From NCBI RefSeq assembly GCF_013927005.1, contig NZ_CP055930.1, positions 3,038,001-3,102,000 of the forward strand: DNA of 64,000 nt, given 5' to 3'. A program made the translations under genes and the position numbers. The notes beneath the pieces were generated by a model. That model saw nothing but the letters and a program-made list of their open reading frames with translations. It ran no database searches and was not told the origin of the DNA. Each line of letters opens with the position of its first letter. Positions within the stretch are counted from its first letter, which is position 1. The DNA comes from Enterobacter sp. RHBSTW-00175. Its GTDB lineage: Bacteria > Pseudomonadota > Gammaproteobacteria > Enterobacterales > Enterobacteriaceae. Below are positions 9,338 to 19,181 of the stretch, piece by piece.

Positions 9338-9366
9338 TAAATAGCAGATGCTATTCCGAATGGCAA
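9338..9366 (-). promoter_or_regulatory. Candidate dksA promoter with internal palindrome
   Basis: On the minus strand TTGCCA (9366-9361), a 17-base spacer and the extended -10 TGC-TATTTA (to 9338) lie 60-88 bases before the dksA start. AATAGCA-GA-TGCTATT (9340-9355), a perfect 7-bp inverted repeat, covers the spacer and touches the -10, so it could be an operator. Confidence 0.55.
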
Positions 9367-9455
9367 TTATCTATACGTAACACTTGACAAGCCTGTGAGG
9401 AAAAGCGTATTTGCGCACGCGACCAGAACACATAATAATCAATCGACTACTCCCT

Positions 9456-10160
9456 TTATAAGACCACGGGGAGAGAGGATCTCAGAGTCATATTATCGGC
9501 AGAAAGTTCCGCTTTATAAGCGAAAACCTCCACCCCCTGCTTTTGTGCCTCATTCAACAATTGCGCGTACTTGGGATCGATATGGCGGGCAGGAGAAAAT
9601 CTTTCAATTGCCGAGTGCAATACTGCAAACAGCAATACGGCGCGCTTGCCCGCCGCCGCTACACTCATCAACTCCCGCAGATGCTTTTGTCCACGCAGCG
9701 TTACTGCATCCGGGAAGTAGCCGTTTTCTTGTTCCGCTAACGTCACTGATTTTACTTCAATATAGCACTCAGGCCGATCTTCCGCCTGTAACATAAAGTC
9801 AATTCTGCTGCCTTCTTCGCCATATTTCACTTCGCTTTTTTGAACGCTGTAACCCACTAGTTCAGGAATATTCCCTTCGATCAGGGCTTCCTTAACTAAT
9901 TGGTTCGCTCGCAATGTGTTGACACAAATAAATGCCCCTTGTTGCGTCTGCGTCATCTCCCAGGTATGGGGATATTTGCGTTTAGTATTTTCTGATGTCG
10001 AATACCAGATAGTGTCACCCGGGGTTGCGCAACCGGTCATGGCACCGGTATTGGGGCAGTGCAGCGTCAGCTGTTCTCCTTCAGGCGTCACAACGTCCGC
10101 GAGAAAGCGTTTGTAGCGTTGAATGAGCGTGGCGTGTTGAAGCGCGGGGCTAAACTTCAT
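9456..10160 (-). CDS. sfsA: SfsA family protein, DNA-binding/nuclease-like
   Basis: A 234-residue protein matching SfsA ('sugar fermentation stimulation') over its full length. SfsA was described as a factor promoting maltose gene expression when overproduced. The fold combines an OB-like N-terminal region with a PD-(D/E)XK-like domain. The conserved segment RIDFMLQ...[12 protein letters not shown] (acidic residue, then ExK) looks like such a nuclease core, although activity is unproven. It overlaps the 3' end of thpR by 11 bases and so is translationally coupled. Confidence 0.93.
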   Translation of the reverse strand: MKFSPALQHATLIQRYKRFLADVVTPEGEQLTLHCPNTGAMTGCATPGDTIWYSTSENTKRKYPHTWEMTQTQQGAFICVNTLRANQLVKEALIEGNIPELVGYSVQKSEVKYGEEGSRIDFMLQAEDRPECYIEVKSVTLAEQENGYFPDAVTLRGQKHLRELMSVAAAGKRAVLLFAVLHSAIERFSPARHIDPKYAQLLNEAQKQGVEVFAYKAELSADNMTLRSSLPVVL

Positions 10161-10704
10161 CGGAATTCCTTACGGTGTCGCCCAGCGTCCAGCGCTGTAC
10201 AGGCGTGTATCGGGTGCGTCCTTTTGCAAAGACAGATTCAAAAAGCGCGAACGTCGTCACCGGAAAAGACCAGTGGAAACCCGGCGGCGGAATGGCCACG
10301 GCATGGCTGGCGTCGCGCAGCAGGGTAATATGGGGATGAAAAGGCTGCGGGCTTTGGTAGCAACCGCTGCGCGCGGCCTGCGCCCGGAGCATGTTGGCCA
10401 GCTGCAACAAACCGCGCGGCGGCTGGCGAGTGCCGAGCCATACCACCCGGGAGCGCAGCCACTGGCCGGCGTCATCCAGGTGCAGTGTAAACCCGGGCTG
10501 GCTAATACGTCCGGCCATCGACGCTAAGGCGCGCTGCTTTTCAGCGCTGACATCGCCCAGAAAGGCCAGCGTCAGGTGCAGGTTTGCCGCGACAACAGGT
10601 CGGCCTGCTTCCTGCGGGAAATGGCTTGCACGCCAGCGAACAATCTGGCGTTGAATAGTGGGGGGCAGCTCAATGGCGAAAAACAGTCGTTTCGACTCAG
10701 ACAT
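10150..10704 (-). CDS. thpR: RNA 2',3'-cyclic phosphodiesterase ThpR (LigT)
   Basis: A 184-residue member of the 2H phosphoesterase family that opens 2',3'-cyclic phosphates and can ligate tRNA halves through 2'-5' linkage in vitro. The two HxTx signatures are present as HLTLAFLGD and [10 protein letters not shown] chose the start at 10704 ([14 protein letters not shown]): it matches E. coli, and the 87 extra upstream codons run antisense through the start of hrpB. It is divergent from hrpB, with 73 bases between the starts. Confidence 0.94.
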   Translation of the reverse strand: MSESKRLFFAIELPPTIQRQIVRWRASHFPQEAGRPVVAANLHLTLAFLGDVSAEKQRALASMAGRISQPGFTLHLDDAGQWLRSRVVWLGTRQPPRGLLQLANMLRAQAARSGCYQSPQPFHPHITLLRDASHAVAIPPPGFHWSFPVTTFALFESVFAKGRTRYTPVQRWTLGDTVRNSDEV

Positions 10705-10777
10705 ACAGGGGACTCGGTAATGATATGTGGCGATGCTACAATGTACGCCGACTAATGTTAACCCTCTGGAGCTGTTA

Positions 10778-13207
10778 GTGTCCTCATTGCCAGTCGCCGT
10801 CGTACTTCCTGAGCTGCTTGCTGCTTTACAACATGCCCCGCAGGTATTGCTTAACGCGCCCACGGGGGCGGGGAAATCAACCTGGCTACCGCTACAGATC
10901 CTCAAAGAGGCAAACCTCCACGGGAAAATCATCTTGCTGGAGCCGCGAAGACTGGCTGCGCGCAATGTGGCACAGCGTCTGGCAGAGCTGCTGAACGAGA
11001 AACCGGGTGAAACGGTAGGCTATCGAATGCGTGCCGAAACCTGTGTTAGCCCGACCACGCGGCTGGAAGTGGTCACCGAAGGCATTCTCACCCGGATGCT
11101 GCAAAACGATCCTGAACTCACCGGCATCAGTCTGGTCATTCTGGATGAATTCCATGAACGTAGCCTACAGGCCGATTTGGCCCTGGCGCTGCTGCTGGAC
11201 GTGCAGCAAGGGCTACGTGACGATCTCAAACTGCTGATTATGTCGGCCACGCTGGATAACGAGCGATTACAGCAAGCCTTACCTGATGCGCCGGTTATCG
11301 CCTCTGCGGGGCGTGCTTTCCCGGTTGAACGTCGATATCAGCCGCTGACCACGCATCAGCGCTTTGACGAAGCCGTCGCGATTGCCACCGCAGAGCTACT
11401 GCGACAGGAGTCGGGCTCGCTGCTGCTGTTTTTACCCGGCGTGGGGGAAATCCAGCGCGTGCAGGAACAACTGGCAACCCGCGTGGGGAGCGATGTGGTG
11501 CTTTGCCCGCTGTACGGGGCGTTGTCGTTAAATGAACAGCGTAAGGCCATTCTTCCGGCCCCTGCCGGGCAGCGTAAAGTGGTGCTGGCAACCAATATTG
11601 CAGAAACCAGTTTAACCATTGAAGGCATTCGCCTGGTGGTGGATTGCGCCCAGGAGCGCGTCGCCAGTTTTGATCCGCGTACCGGGCTGACAAAGCTGCT
11701 CACGCAGCGGATAAGCCAGGCATCGATGATCCAACGCGCAGGCCGCGCAGGGCGACTGGAGCCCGGGATCTGTTTGCATCTCACCAGCGCAGAGCAGGCC
11801 GAGCGTGCGGTGCAGCAAAGTACCCCTGAAATTTTACAAAGCGATCTTTCCGGCCTTGTCATGGATCTGTTGCAGTGGGGCTGCCCGGACCCGGCTCAGT
11901 TGACCTGGCTGAACCCGCCACCTGCGGTGAACCTGGCGGCTGCCCGTACCTTGCTGACCCGGCTGGGGGCGCTGGATGGCACCCGCTTAACCACGCAGGG
12001 GCAGAAAATGGCCGCGCTGGGCAATGATCCTCGTCTGGCTGCCATGCTGGTGGCGGCAAAAGATGATGATGACATTGCCACGGCGGCAAAGCTGGCGGCG
12101 ATTCTGGAGGAGCCACCGCGCGGCGGAAACAGCGACCTGGTGATGGCGTTTTCACGCAATCAGCCAAACTGGCAGCAGCGGGCGCAGCAGCTTTGCCGGC
12201 GGCTCAACAGCCGTGGCGGAACACCGGACAGAAGTCGTATTGCCAGCGCGCTGGCGCAGGCGTTCCCGGACAGAGTCGCCCGGCGTCGCGGTCTGGACGG
12301 GCGTTACCAGCTGGCAAACGGCATGGGAGCGATGCTGGACAGCGATGATGCCCTCACCCGGCACGAATGGCTTATTGCACCCCTATTATTGCAGGGCAGC
12401 CAGTCCCCGGATGCGCGGATCCTCCAGGCCATTGCGGTCGATATTGATGCCCTGACGCGGGCGTGTCCACAGCTGCTTCAGCAATCCGATACCGTTGAAT
12501 GGGATGATGTGCAGGGGACGCTGAAGGCGTTTCGTCGCAGCCAGATAGGCAAGCTCACCCTCGGCGCAAAACCGCTGGCCAAACCGTCCGAAGACGAACT
12601 GCATCAGGCAATGCTTAACGGCATTCGGGAAAAGGGGCTGAGCGTGCTGAACTGGACGCCAGAGGCTGAGCAGTATCGCATTCGCCTGCACTGTGCGGCG
12701 CAGTGGCTGCCGGAAGATGACTGGCCCGCTGTTGATGATGAAACGCTTCTGGCTTCTCTGGAGCGCTGGCTACTGCCGCAAATGAGCGGTGTACACTCGC
12801 TGAAGGCACTAAAAGCTCTGGATGTTAAGGACGCGTTACAGAATTTACTGGACTGGTCATTACGTCAACGTCTGGATAGTGAACTGCCTGGGCATTACAC
12901 TGTGCCGACCGGAAGCCGGATTGCCATTCGTTATCACGAGGATAATCCCCCTGCGCTGGCCGTCAGGATGCAGGAGATGTTTGGCGAGGCGAACACACCG
13001 TCCATTGCGAAAGGGCGTGTGTCACTGGTGCTGGAGCTGCTGTCTCCTGCGCACCGGCCTTTGCAGATAACCCGCGACCTGAGCGCGTTCTGGGCGGGTA
13101 GTTACCGTGAAGTGCAAAAAGAGATGAAGGGGCGTTACCCCAAACACGTATGGCCGGATGACCCGGCAAATACGGCACCGACACGGCGGACGAAGAAATA
13201 TTCGTGA
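10778..13207 (+). CDS. hrpB: ATP-dependent RNA helicase HrpB (DEAH-type)
   Basis: An 809-residue superfamily 2 helicase. Walker A (APTGAGKST) is at residues 28-35 and the DEFH box at 123-126; SAT, TNIAETSLTIEG and QRAGRAGR motifs follow in order. The start is GTG at 10778 with GGAG six bases upstream. This gives exactly the E. coli length, while the longer ATG start at 10727 has no family support. An extended -10 (TGC-TACAAT, 10734-10742) lies just upstream. The cellular role is not settled; E. coli mutants have little phenotype. Confidence 0.95.
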   Translation: MSSLPVAVVLPELLAALQHAPQVLLNAPTGAGKSTWLPLQILKEANLHGKIILLEPRRLAARNVAQRLAELLNEKPGETVGYRMRAETCVSPTTRLEVVTEGILTRMLQNDPELTGISLVILDEFHERSLQADLALALLLDVQQGLRDDLKLLIMSATLDNERLQQALPDAPVIASAGRAFPVERRYQPLTTHQRFDEAVAIATAELLRQESGSLLLFLPGVGEIQRVQEQLATRVGSDVVLCPLYGALSLNEQRKAILPAPAGQRKVVLATNIAETSLTIEGIRLVVDCAQERVASFDPRTGLTKLLTQRISQASMIQRAGRAGRLEPGICLHLTSAEQAERAVQQSTPEILQSDLSGLVMDLLQWGCPDPAQLTWLNPPPAVNLAAARTLLTRLGALDGTRLTTQGQKMAALGNDPRLAAMLVAAKDDDDIATAAKLAAILEEPPRGGNSDLVMAFSRNQPNWQQRAQQLCRRLNSRGGTPDRSRIASALAQAFPDRVARRRGLDGRYQLANGMGAMLDSDDALTRHEWLIAPLLLQGSQSPDARILQAIAVDIDALTRACPQLLQQSDTVEWDDVQGTLKAFRRSQIGKLTLGAKPLAKPSEDELHQAMLNGIREKGLSVLNWTPEAEQYRIRLHCAAQWLPEDDWPAVDDETLLASLERWLLPQMSGVHSLKALKALDVKDALQNLLDWSLRQRLDSELPGHYTVPTGSRIAIRYHEDNPPALAVRMQEMFGEANTPSIAKGRVSLVLELLSPAHRPLQITRDLSAFWAGSYREVQKEMKGRYPKHVWPDDPANTAPTRRTKKYS

Positions 13208-13220
13208 AAGGGGATGATGA

Positions 13221-13266
13221 GTGCGGCCTGATGCCCTCACCCCGACCCTCTCCCACCGGGAGAGGG
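13221..13266. repeat. Palindromic repeat, full copy B
   Basis: A 46-base unit that begins GTGCGGCCTGATGCCCTC and ends in a hairpin with arms CCCTCTCCC (13246-13254) and GGGAGAGGG (13258-13266) around ACC. It matches the reverse complement of copy D (32073-32118) at 44 of 46 positions. It lies between hrpB and mrcB and could attenuate read-through. Confidence 0.88.
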
Positions 13267-13356
13267 AGAAAACAATTTTGAGAGATTTCTTCTTTCACGG
13301 TGATGTGGAAGAAAAGAGAATCTGGCCTTTGCGCCTGAATGTTGCGGAGAAAAAGC

Positions 13357-15885
13357 ATGGCGGGGAATGACCGCGAGCCAATAGGACGTAAAGGGAAACC
13401 TGCGCGTCCGGCGAAAGAAAAGGTGAGCCGTCGTCGTAAAGATGAAGATTACGATGATGACTATGAAGACGATTATGAGGATGAAGATCCGATGCCGCGT
13501 AAAGGAAAAGGCAAAGGGCGTAAGCCTCGTGGAAAACGCGGCTGGTTCTGGCTGTTGGTGAAGCTGTTCATTGTTTTTGTTGTTCTGATGGCTATCTACG
13601 GCGTCTATCTGGATCAGAAGATCCGTAGCCGTATCGACGGTAAAGTCTGGCAGTTGCCTGCGGCAGTATATGGTCGCATGGTGAACCTTGAGCCAGATAT
13701 GTCGATCAGCAAGAATGAGATGGTGAAGCTGCTTGAAGCCACACAGTATCGCCAGGTGTCGAAGATGACTCGTCCTGGCGAATTTACCGTGCAGGCGAAA
13801 AGCATCGAAATGATCCGCCGTCCGTTCGATTTCCCGGACAGTAAAGAAGGCCAGGTGCGCGCGCGTCTGACCTTTGATGGCGATCGACTGGACACCATCG
13901 AGAACATGGATAGCAACCGCCAGTTCGGTTTCTTCCGACTCGATCCGCGTCTTATCACCATGCTCTCTTCTGCGAATGGCGAACAGCGCCTGTTCGTGGC
14001 ACGTAACGGCTTCCCGGATCTGCTGGTGGATACACTGCTGGCAACCGAAGACCGTCACTTCTACGAGCATGACGGTATCAGCCTTTACTCCATCGGTCGT
14101 GCGGTGCTGGCCAACCTGACAGCCGGACGTACGGTGCAGGGGGCGAGTACTTTGACCCAGCAGCTGGTGAAGAACCTGTTCCTCTCCAGCGAACGCTCCT
14201 ACTGGCGTAAAGCCAACGAAGCGTACATGGCTGTGTTGATGGATGCGCGCTACAGCAAGGATCGTATTCTTGAGCTGTATATGAACGAGGTGTACCTCGG
14301 TCAGAGCGGTGATAACGAAATCCGCGGCTTCCCGCTGGCGAGCCTGTACTACTTTGGCCGCCCGGTTGAAGAGCTGAGCCTCGACCAGCAGGCACTGCTG
14401 GTGGGCATGGTTAAAGGTGCATCCATCTATAACCCGTGGCGTAATCCGAAGCTGGCGCTGGAGCGTCGTAACCTGGTGCTGCGTCTGCTGCAACAACAGC
14501 AGGTTATCGATCAGGAGCTGTATGACATGCTGAGCGCTCGCCCTCTGGGTGTGCAGCCGCGCGGTGGTGTTATCTCTCCTCAGCCTGCCTTTATGCAGCT
14601 GGTTCGCCAGGAATTGCAGAGCAAGCTCGGCGATAAAGTGAAAGATCTCTCCGGCGTGAAGATCTTTACCACCTTCGATTCAGTGGCTCAGGATGCGGCG
14701 GAGAAAGCAGCAGTTGACGGCATTCCGGCGCTGAAAAAACAGCGCAAGCTGAGTGACCTTGAAACTGCAATGGTGGTGGTTGACCGTAACACCGGCGAAG
14801 TTCGCGCGATGGTGGGCGGGGCAGAGCCGCAGTTTGCGGGCTATAACCGTGCAATGCAGGCGCGTCGTTCGATTGGTTCTCTGGCAAAACCGGCGACCTA
14901 TCTCACCGCGCTCAGCCAGCCAAATCAGTACCGTCTGAACACCTGGATTGCCGATGCGCCAATCTCCCTGCGCCAGCCTAATGGCCAGGTGTGGTCGCCG
15001 CAGAATGATGACAAACAGTTCAGTGGCCAGGTAATGCTGGTGGATGCTCTGACGCGTTCTATGAACGTGCCAACGGTTAACCTGGGTATGGCGCTGGGTC
15101 TGCCGGCGATTACGGATACCTGGCAGAAGCTTGGTGTGCCTAAAGAGCAGCTGAACCCGGTTCCGGCGATGATCCTCGGTGCGTTGAACCTGACGCCAAT
15201 CGAAGTGGCGCAGGCGTTCCAGACTATCGCCAGTGGCGGTAACCGGGCGCAACTTTCCGCCCTGCGTTCAGTCATTGCTGAAGATGGTTCCGTGCTGTAT
15301 CAGAGCTTCCCGCAGGCGGAGCGCGCGGTTCCGGCGCAGGCAGCCTACATGACACTCTGGACCATGCAGCAGGTAGTACAGCGTGGCACGGGGCGTCAGT
15401 TAGGTGCTAAGTACCCTGGCCTGCATCTTGCGGGTAAAACCGGGACCACCAACAACAACGTCGATACCTGGTTTGCCGGTATTGATGGCCGTGAAGTGGT
15501 GATCACCTGGGTAGGGCGCGATAACAACCAGCCAACCAAGCTGTACGGCGCGAGCGGGGCAATGTCGATTTACCAGCGTTATCTGGCAAATCAGTCCCCG
15601 GTACCGCTGAATCTGGTTGCACCGGAAGATGTCGTTGATATGGGTGTGGATGATTCCGGTAACTTTGTCTGTGGCGGCGGGATGCGTTCATTGCCTGTCT
15701 GGACAACGAACCCGGATTCACTGTGCCAGCAGAGCCAGCCTCAGCAGCCTGGTAATCCATTTGATTCGAATTCTCAGCAGCAGCAACCGCAGCAGCAGCA
15801 ACAACAGCCGCCGCAGCAGCAGAATGAGAAGAAGGACAGCGACGGTGTCGCAGGCTGGATCAAAGACATGTTCGGCAGTAACTAA
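13357..15885 (+). CDS. mrcB: Bifunctional penicillin-binding protein 1b (PBP1b)
   Basis: PBP1b polymerises lipid II into glycan strands and cross-links them in the periplasm. The start at 13357 ([10 protein letters not shown]) gives 842 residues. After a basic and acidic cytoplasmic tail, one membrane helix spans about residues 63-83. The glycosyltransferase domain carries catalytic E231 (ATEDRHF), and the transpeptidase carries SLAK (S508, K511), SMN and KTG motifs. The UB2H domain that binds LpoB lies between helix and glycosyltransferase (about 110-200). Met46 could start the short gamma form known in E. coli. The end is glutamine-rich (bases 15775-15822). Confidence 0.98.
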   Translation: MAGNDREPIGRKGKPARPAKEKVSRRRKDEDYDDDYEDDYEDEDPMPRKGKGKGRKPRGKRGWFWLLVKLFIVFVVLMAIYGVYLDQKIRSRIDGKVWQLPAAVYGRMVNLEPDMSISKNEMVKLLEATQYRQVSKMTRPGEFTVQAKSIEMIRRPFDFPDSKEGQVRARLTFDGDRLDTIENMDSNRQFGFFRLDPRLITMLSSANGEQRLFVARNGFPDLLVDTLLATEDRHFYEHDGISLYSIGRAVLANLTAGRTVQGASTLTQQLVKNLFLSSERSYWRKANEAYMAVLMDARYSKDRILELYMNEVYLGQSGDNEIRGFPLASLYYFGRPVEELSLDQQALLVGMVKGASIYNPWRNPKLALERRNLVLRLLQQQQVIDQELYDMLSARPLGVQPRGGVISPQPAFMQLVRQELQSKLGDKVKDLSGVKIFTTFDSVAQDAAEKAAVDGIPALKKQRKLSDLETAMVVVDRNTGEVRAMVGGAEPQFAGYNRAMQARRSIGSLAKPATYLTALSQPNQYRLNTWIADAPISLRQPNGQVWSPQNDDKQFSGQVMLVDALTRSMNVPTVNLGMALGLPAITDTWQKLGVPKEQLNPVPAMILGALNLTPIEVAQAFQTIASGGNRAQLSALRSVIAEDGSVLYQSFPQAERAVPAQAAYMTLWTMQQVVQRGTGRQLGAKYPGLHLAGKTGTTNNNVDTWFAGIDGREVVITWVGRDNNQPTKLYGASGAMSIYQRYLANQSPVPLNLVAPEDVVDMGVDDSGNFVCGGGMRSLPVWTTNPDSLCQQSQPQQPGNPFDSNSQQQQPQQQQQQPPQQQNEKKDSDGVAGWIKDMFGSN

Positions 15886-15897
15886 CGCCTTCAATAC

Positions 15898-15925
15898 CCC
15901 CTTCCACGGAAGGGGCTATTTTTTT
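15898..15925 (+). terminator. Intrinsic terminator of mrcB
   Basis: CCCCTTCC (15898-15905) and GGAAGGGG (15908-15915) form a GC-rich hairpin followed by a run of seven T (15919-15925). It lies 12 bases after the mrcB stop. Confidence 0.9.
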
Positions 15926-16030
15926 CACCTGTATCCTTCATTTTGTTAACCCCAGTTTTAACTTTGATTAACCCTTCGTTTTCTCTTGATTAATTCTTAA
16001 ACCCTTAATTCTTGTAGGGCCGCATACTGC

Positions 16031-16060
16031 TTGCTATACCGCCAGCGTTTCACCTATTAT
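16031..16060 (+). promoter_or_regulatory. Candidate fhuA promoter
   Basis: TTGCTA (16031-16036), an 18-base spacer and TATTAT (16055-16060) precede the Fur-like site and the fhuA start (62 bases on). Confidence 0.6.
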
Positions 16061-16068
16061 GCTGCGGT

Positions 16069-16101
16069 CATAATAATAATTATCGTTTACGTTATCATTC
16101 A
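16069..16101 (+). promoter_or_regulatory. Fur-box-like operator of the fhu operon
   Basis: The 19 bases at 16069-16087 match the Fur consensus GATAATGATAATCATTATC at 13 positions. A second AT-rich stretch, GTTATCATTC (16091-16100), follows directly. The position just downstream of the promoter fits iron-dependent repression by Fe2+-Fur. Confidence 0.75.
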
Positions 16102-16122
16102 CTTTTACATCAGAGATTCAAC

Positions 16123-18333
16123 ATGGCGCTTTCCAATACTGCTCAGCCAATCAACACGTCGCTGCGTAAAATCGCAGTTGTCGTAGCCACAGCGGTTGCC
16201 GGCATGTCCACTTTTGCACAGGCCGCCGAAACCCCAAATAAAGAAGAAACCATCACTGTGACTGCCGCTCCGGCCACGCAGGAAAGTGCATGGGGTCCAG
16301 CTCCAACGATTGCGGCAAAACGCACCGCAACGGCGACCAAAACCGATACACCTATTGAGAAAACCCCGCAGTCTATTTCCGTGGTGACACGTGAAGAGAT
16401 GGACATGAAACAGCCGGGTACGGTGAAGCAGGCACTGGCCTATACGCCAAGCGTTTTTGCGACTCGCGGTGCATCTACCACTTATGACGTGGTTTCTATC
16501 CGTGGTTTCACCACTTCCAGCACCGTCAATACCAACCAATATCTGGATGGGATGAAGCTACAGGGCGATAACTATTCTGAAGCGTCCATGGATCCGTATT
16601 TCCTGGAACGCGTTGAACTGCTGCGTGGCCCGACCTCCGTGCTGTACGGCAAAAGCCACCCGGGTGGCGTGGTGAGCATGGTCAGTAAGCGACCAACAAC
16701 CGAGCCACTGAAAGAAATCCAGTTCAAAATGGGCACCGATAACCTGTGGCAAACCGGGTTCGATTTCAGCGATGCCATTGATGACAACGGCGTGTGGTCC
16801 TACCGCCTGACCGGTCTGGGACGCAGTGAAAATGCGCAGCAGGAGATGGTGAAATCCACCCGCTATGCCATTGCGCCTTCCTTCAGCTGGCGCCCGGATG
16901 ATAAAACAGACTTCACTTTCCTGAGCAACTTCCAGAGCGATCCGGATGCGGGTTATTATGGCTGGTTGCCGCGGGAAGGTACCGTTGTGCCTTACTATGA
17001 TGCCAACGGCAAAGCGCACAAGCTGCCGACCGATTTTAACGAAGGCGAGGAAGACAACAAAATCTCCCGTCGTCAGAAAATGGTGGGCTACAGCTTCTCG
17101 CATCAGTTTGACGACACCTTTACCGTGCGTCAAAACCTGCGTTACACCAAAATCAACACGCTTTATCGTTCTGTCTACGGCAGCGGCTATATTGCACCAG
17201 CGCAAATCAGCCGCGCATACGTCCGTTCCGATGAAGATCTTAACTCCTTCACCGTTGATACTCAGCTTCAGTCCAAATTTGCGACCGGCGCCGTTGATCA
17301 TACCCTGTTAACCGGTGTCGATTACCTTCGTATGCGTAATGACATTGATGCTGACTATGGCACAGCTGACCCGATCAGCATGACCAAGCCTGCGTATGGC
17401 AACCCAAATGTTGACGTGTACTACCTGTACAAAGTGCTTAACCGTCAGGAACAAACTGGCCTGTATGCTCAGGACCAGGCTGAATGGGATAAGTGGGTGC
17501 TGACCATGGGTGGCCGCTACGACTTCGCTAAAACCTCTGCGCTGACCCGTACCACCGGAACCACCGCAGAAATTAACGATCAGGCATTTACCTGGCGTGG
17601 CGGTATTAACTACCTGTTCGACAACGGTATCACGCCGTACTTCAGCTACAGCGAATCCTTCGAGCCGATTTCAGGAACCACGCAGGACGGTAAACCGTTC
17701 GATCCGGCGCGCGGCAAGCAGTACGAAGTGGGTGTGAAATACGTACCGAAAGATCTTCCGGTTGTCGTGACGGCGGCGGTATACCAGCTGACCAAAAACA
17801 ACAACCTGACGGCCGACCCGGCGAACCCGACCAGCGGCTTTAGCGTGCAGGGCGGTGAAATTCGTTCACGTGGTTTCGAACTTGAAGCTAAGGCAGCCGT
17901 CAATGCCAACATCGATGTAACGGCATCTTATAGCTACACCGATGCTGAATATACCCACGATACCTGGTATGAAGGCCGTCGTCCGGCGGAAGTACCACGT
18001 AACATGGCCTCCCTGTGGGCGGATTATACCTTCCACGAGACGGCACTGAGCGGCCTGACCGTTGGTGCGGGCACCCGTTACATTGGTAACACGGTATCCT
18101 ACTATTCAGCAGCATCTTCAAAAGCTTACCAGTCATTTAATGTCGCAGGCTATGCCCTGGCGGATGCAACGGTGAAATACGATCTGGCGCGCTTTGGCCT
18201 GCCTGGCTCTTCCGTTGGCGTCAACGTGAATAACATCTTTGACCGTGAGTATGTATCCAGCTGCTATAGCGAGTACGCTTGCTACTGGGGCGCAGGACGC
18301 CAGGTTGTGGCTACCGCGACCTTCCGCTTCTAA
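16123..18333 (+). CDS. fhuA: TonB-dependent ferrichrome receptor FhuA
   Basis: A 736-residue outer-membrane siderophore receptor. The signal peptide ends at about residue 35 (AQA-AE), the TonB box ETITVTA follows at about 42-48, then the plug domain (about 75-190), the 22-strand barrel and a C-terminal aromatic FRF. It imports ferrichrome using TonB-ExbBD energy and, in E. coli, is the receptor for phages T1, T5 and phi80 and for albomycin and microcin J25. Barrel loops differ from E. coli, as expected for phage-exposed parts. It heads the fhuACDB operon behind a Fur-type site. Confidence 0.97.
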   Translation: MALSNTAQPINTSLRKIAVVVATAVAGMSTFAQAAETPNKEETITVTAAPATQESAWGPAPTIAAKRTATATKTDTPIEKTPQSISVVTREEMDMKQPGTVKQALAYTPSVFATRGASTTYDVVSIRGFTTSSTVNTNQYLDGMKLQGDNYSEASMDPYFLERVELLRGPTSVLYGKSHPGGVVSMVSKRPTTEPLKEIQFKMGTDNLWQTGFDFSDAIDDNGVWSYRLTGLGRSENAQQEMVKSTRYAIAPSFSWRPDDKTDFTFLSNFQSDPDAGYYGWLPREGTVVPYYDANGKAHKLPTDFNEGEEDNKISRRQKMVGYSFSHQFDDTFTVRQNLRYTKINTLYRSVYGSGYIAPAQISRAYVRSDEDLNSFTVDTQLQSKFATGAVDHTLLTGVDYLRMRNDIDADYGTADPISMTKPAYGNPNVDVYYLYKVLNRQEQTGLYAQDQAEWDKWVLTMGGRYDFAKTSALTRTTGTTAEINDQAFTWRGGINYLFDNGITPYFSYSESFEPISGTTQDGKPFDPARGKQYEVGVKYVPKDLPVVVTAAVYQLTKNNNLTADPANPTSGFSVQGGEIRSRGFELEAKAAVNANIDVTASYSYTDAEYTHDTWYEGRRPAEVPRNMASLWADYTFHETALSGLTVGAGTRYIGNTVSYYSAASSKAYQSFNVAGYALADATVKYDLARFGLPGSSVGVNVNNIFDREYVSSCYSEYACYWGAGRQVVATATFRF

Positions 18334-18342
18334 TCTCTCTTT

Positions 18343-18371
18343 GGGCACGGTTTACCGTGCCCTGTTTATTT
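18343..18371 (+). terminator. Leaky terminator/attenuator between fhuA and fhuC
   Basis: GGGCACGG (18343-18350) and CCGTGCCC (18355-18362) are a perfect 8-bp stem with loop TTTA, followed by TGTTTATTT. It sits ten bases after the fhuA stop. It is probably partial termination that gives more receptor than transporter. Confidence 0.7.
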
Positions 18372-18383
18372 AAGTTGGCTGAC

Positions 18384-19181
18384 ATGCAGGATATTAAGAC
18401 GCAATCCGACACCACCTTTACGCTCAATAATCTCTCCTTTCGCGTACCCGGGCGCACCTTGCTGCATCCGCTCTCTCTGACGTTCCCCGCAGGTAAAGTC
18501 ACTGGGCTCATTGGTCACAATGGTTCCGGTAAATCAACGTTACTCAAGATGCTCGGACGCCATCAGCCTCCTTCAGAGGGTGACATTCTGCTGGACGGAC
18601 AACCGCTTGATAGCTGGAACAGCAAAGCCTTTGCCCGCAAGGTGGCCTATCTGCCGCAGCAGTTGCCGCAGGCGGAAGGGATGACGGTGCGTGAACTGGT
18701 GGCGATTGGGCGTTATCCGTGGCACGGCGCGCTCGGGCGTTTTGGCGTGGCCGACAGACAGAAAGTCGAAGAGGCCATCTCACTGGTCGGATTAAAACCG
18801 CTGGCGCACCGCCTGGTGGACAGCCTTTCCGGTGGTGAACGTCAGCGCGCGTGGATTGCGATGCTGGTTGCCCAGGACAGCCGCTGCCTGCTGCTTGATG
18901 AACCGACCTCTGCGCTGGATATTGCCCACCAGGTCGACGTACTGGCGCTGGTGCATCGCCTAAGCCAGCAGCGTGGTCTGACGGTGATTGCCGTATTGCA
19001 CGATATCAACATGGCGGCACGTTACTGTGACTATCTTGTCGCCCTGCGTGGTGGCGAGATGATCGCCCAGGGCACGCCGTCTGAACTGATGCGTAGCGAA
19101 ACGTTAGAGCACATCTACGGTATTCCAATGGGTATTTTGCCTCACCCTGCCGGGGCTGCACCGGTGAGCTTCGTGTACTGA
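18384..19181 (+). CDS. fhuC: Ferrichrome ABC transporter ATPase FhuC
   Basis: A 265-residue cytoplasmic ATPase driving hydroxamate-siderophore import through FhuB. Walker A (GHNGSGKST) is at residues 44-52, the signature LSGGE at 148-152 and Walker B (CLLLDEP) at 168-174. The start at 18384 (MQDIKTQSDT) gives the family length; the longer frame reaches back into fhuA. The stop overlaps the fhuD ATG by one base (TGATG). Confidence 0.97.
   Translation: MQDIKTQSDTTFTLNNLSFRVPGRTLLHPLSLTFPAGKVTGLIGHNGSGKSTLLKMLGRHQPPSEGDILLDGQPLDSWNSKAFARKVAYLPQQLPQAEGMTVRELVAIGRYPWHGALGRFGVADRQKVEEAISLVGLKPLAHRLVDSLSGGERQRAWIAMLVAQDSRCLLLDEPTSALDIAHQVDVLALVHRLSQQRGLTVIAVLHDINMAARYCDYLVALRGGEMIAQGTPSELMRSETLEHIYGIPMGILPHPAGAAPVSFVY

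Noticed and set aside
10778..13207. hrpB as start ATG at 10727
   Set aside because: The 17 extra residues do not match the family, and a good GGAG site precedes the GTG at 10778.
13237..14496. 419-codon minus-strand open frame across the start of mrcB
   Set aside because: It runs antisense to a clear PBP1b gene, shows low-complexity histidine/glutamine composition of a reversed coding strand and has no family resemblance.
15775..15822. CAG/CAA tandem run read as a non-coding repeat
   Set aside because: It is in frame inside mrcB and encodes the Gln/Pro-rich tail seen also in E. coli PBP1b.
16069..16100. TAA/TAAT tandem tract read as a microsatellite
   Set aside because: It fits a Fur box at the fhu promoter better (13 of 19 bases) and sits at the expected place.
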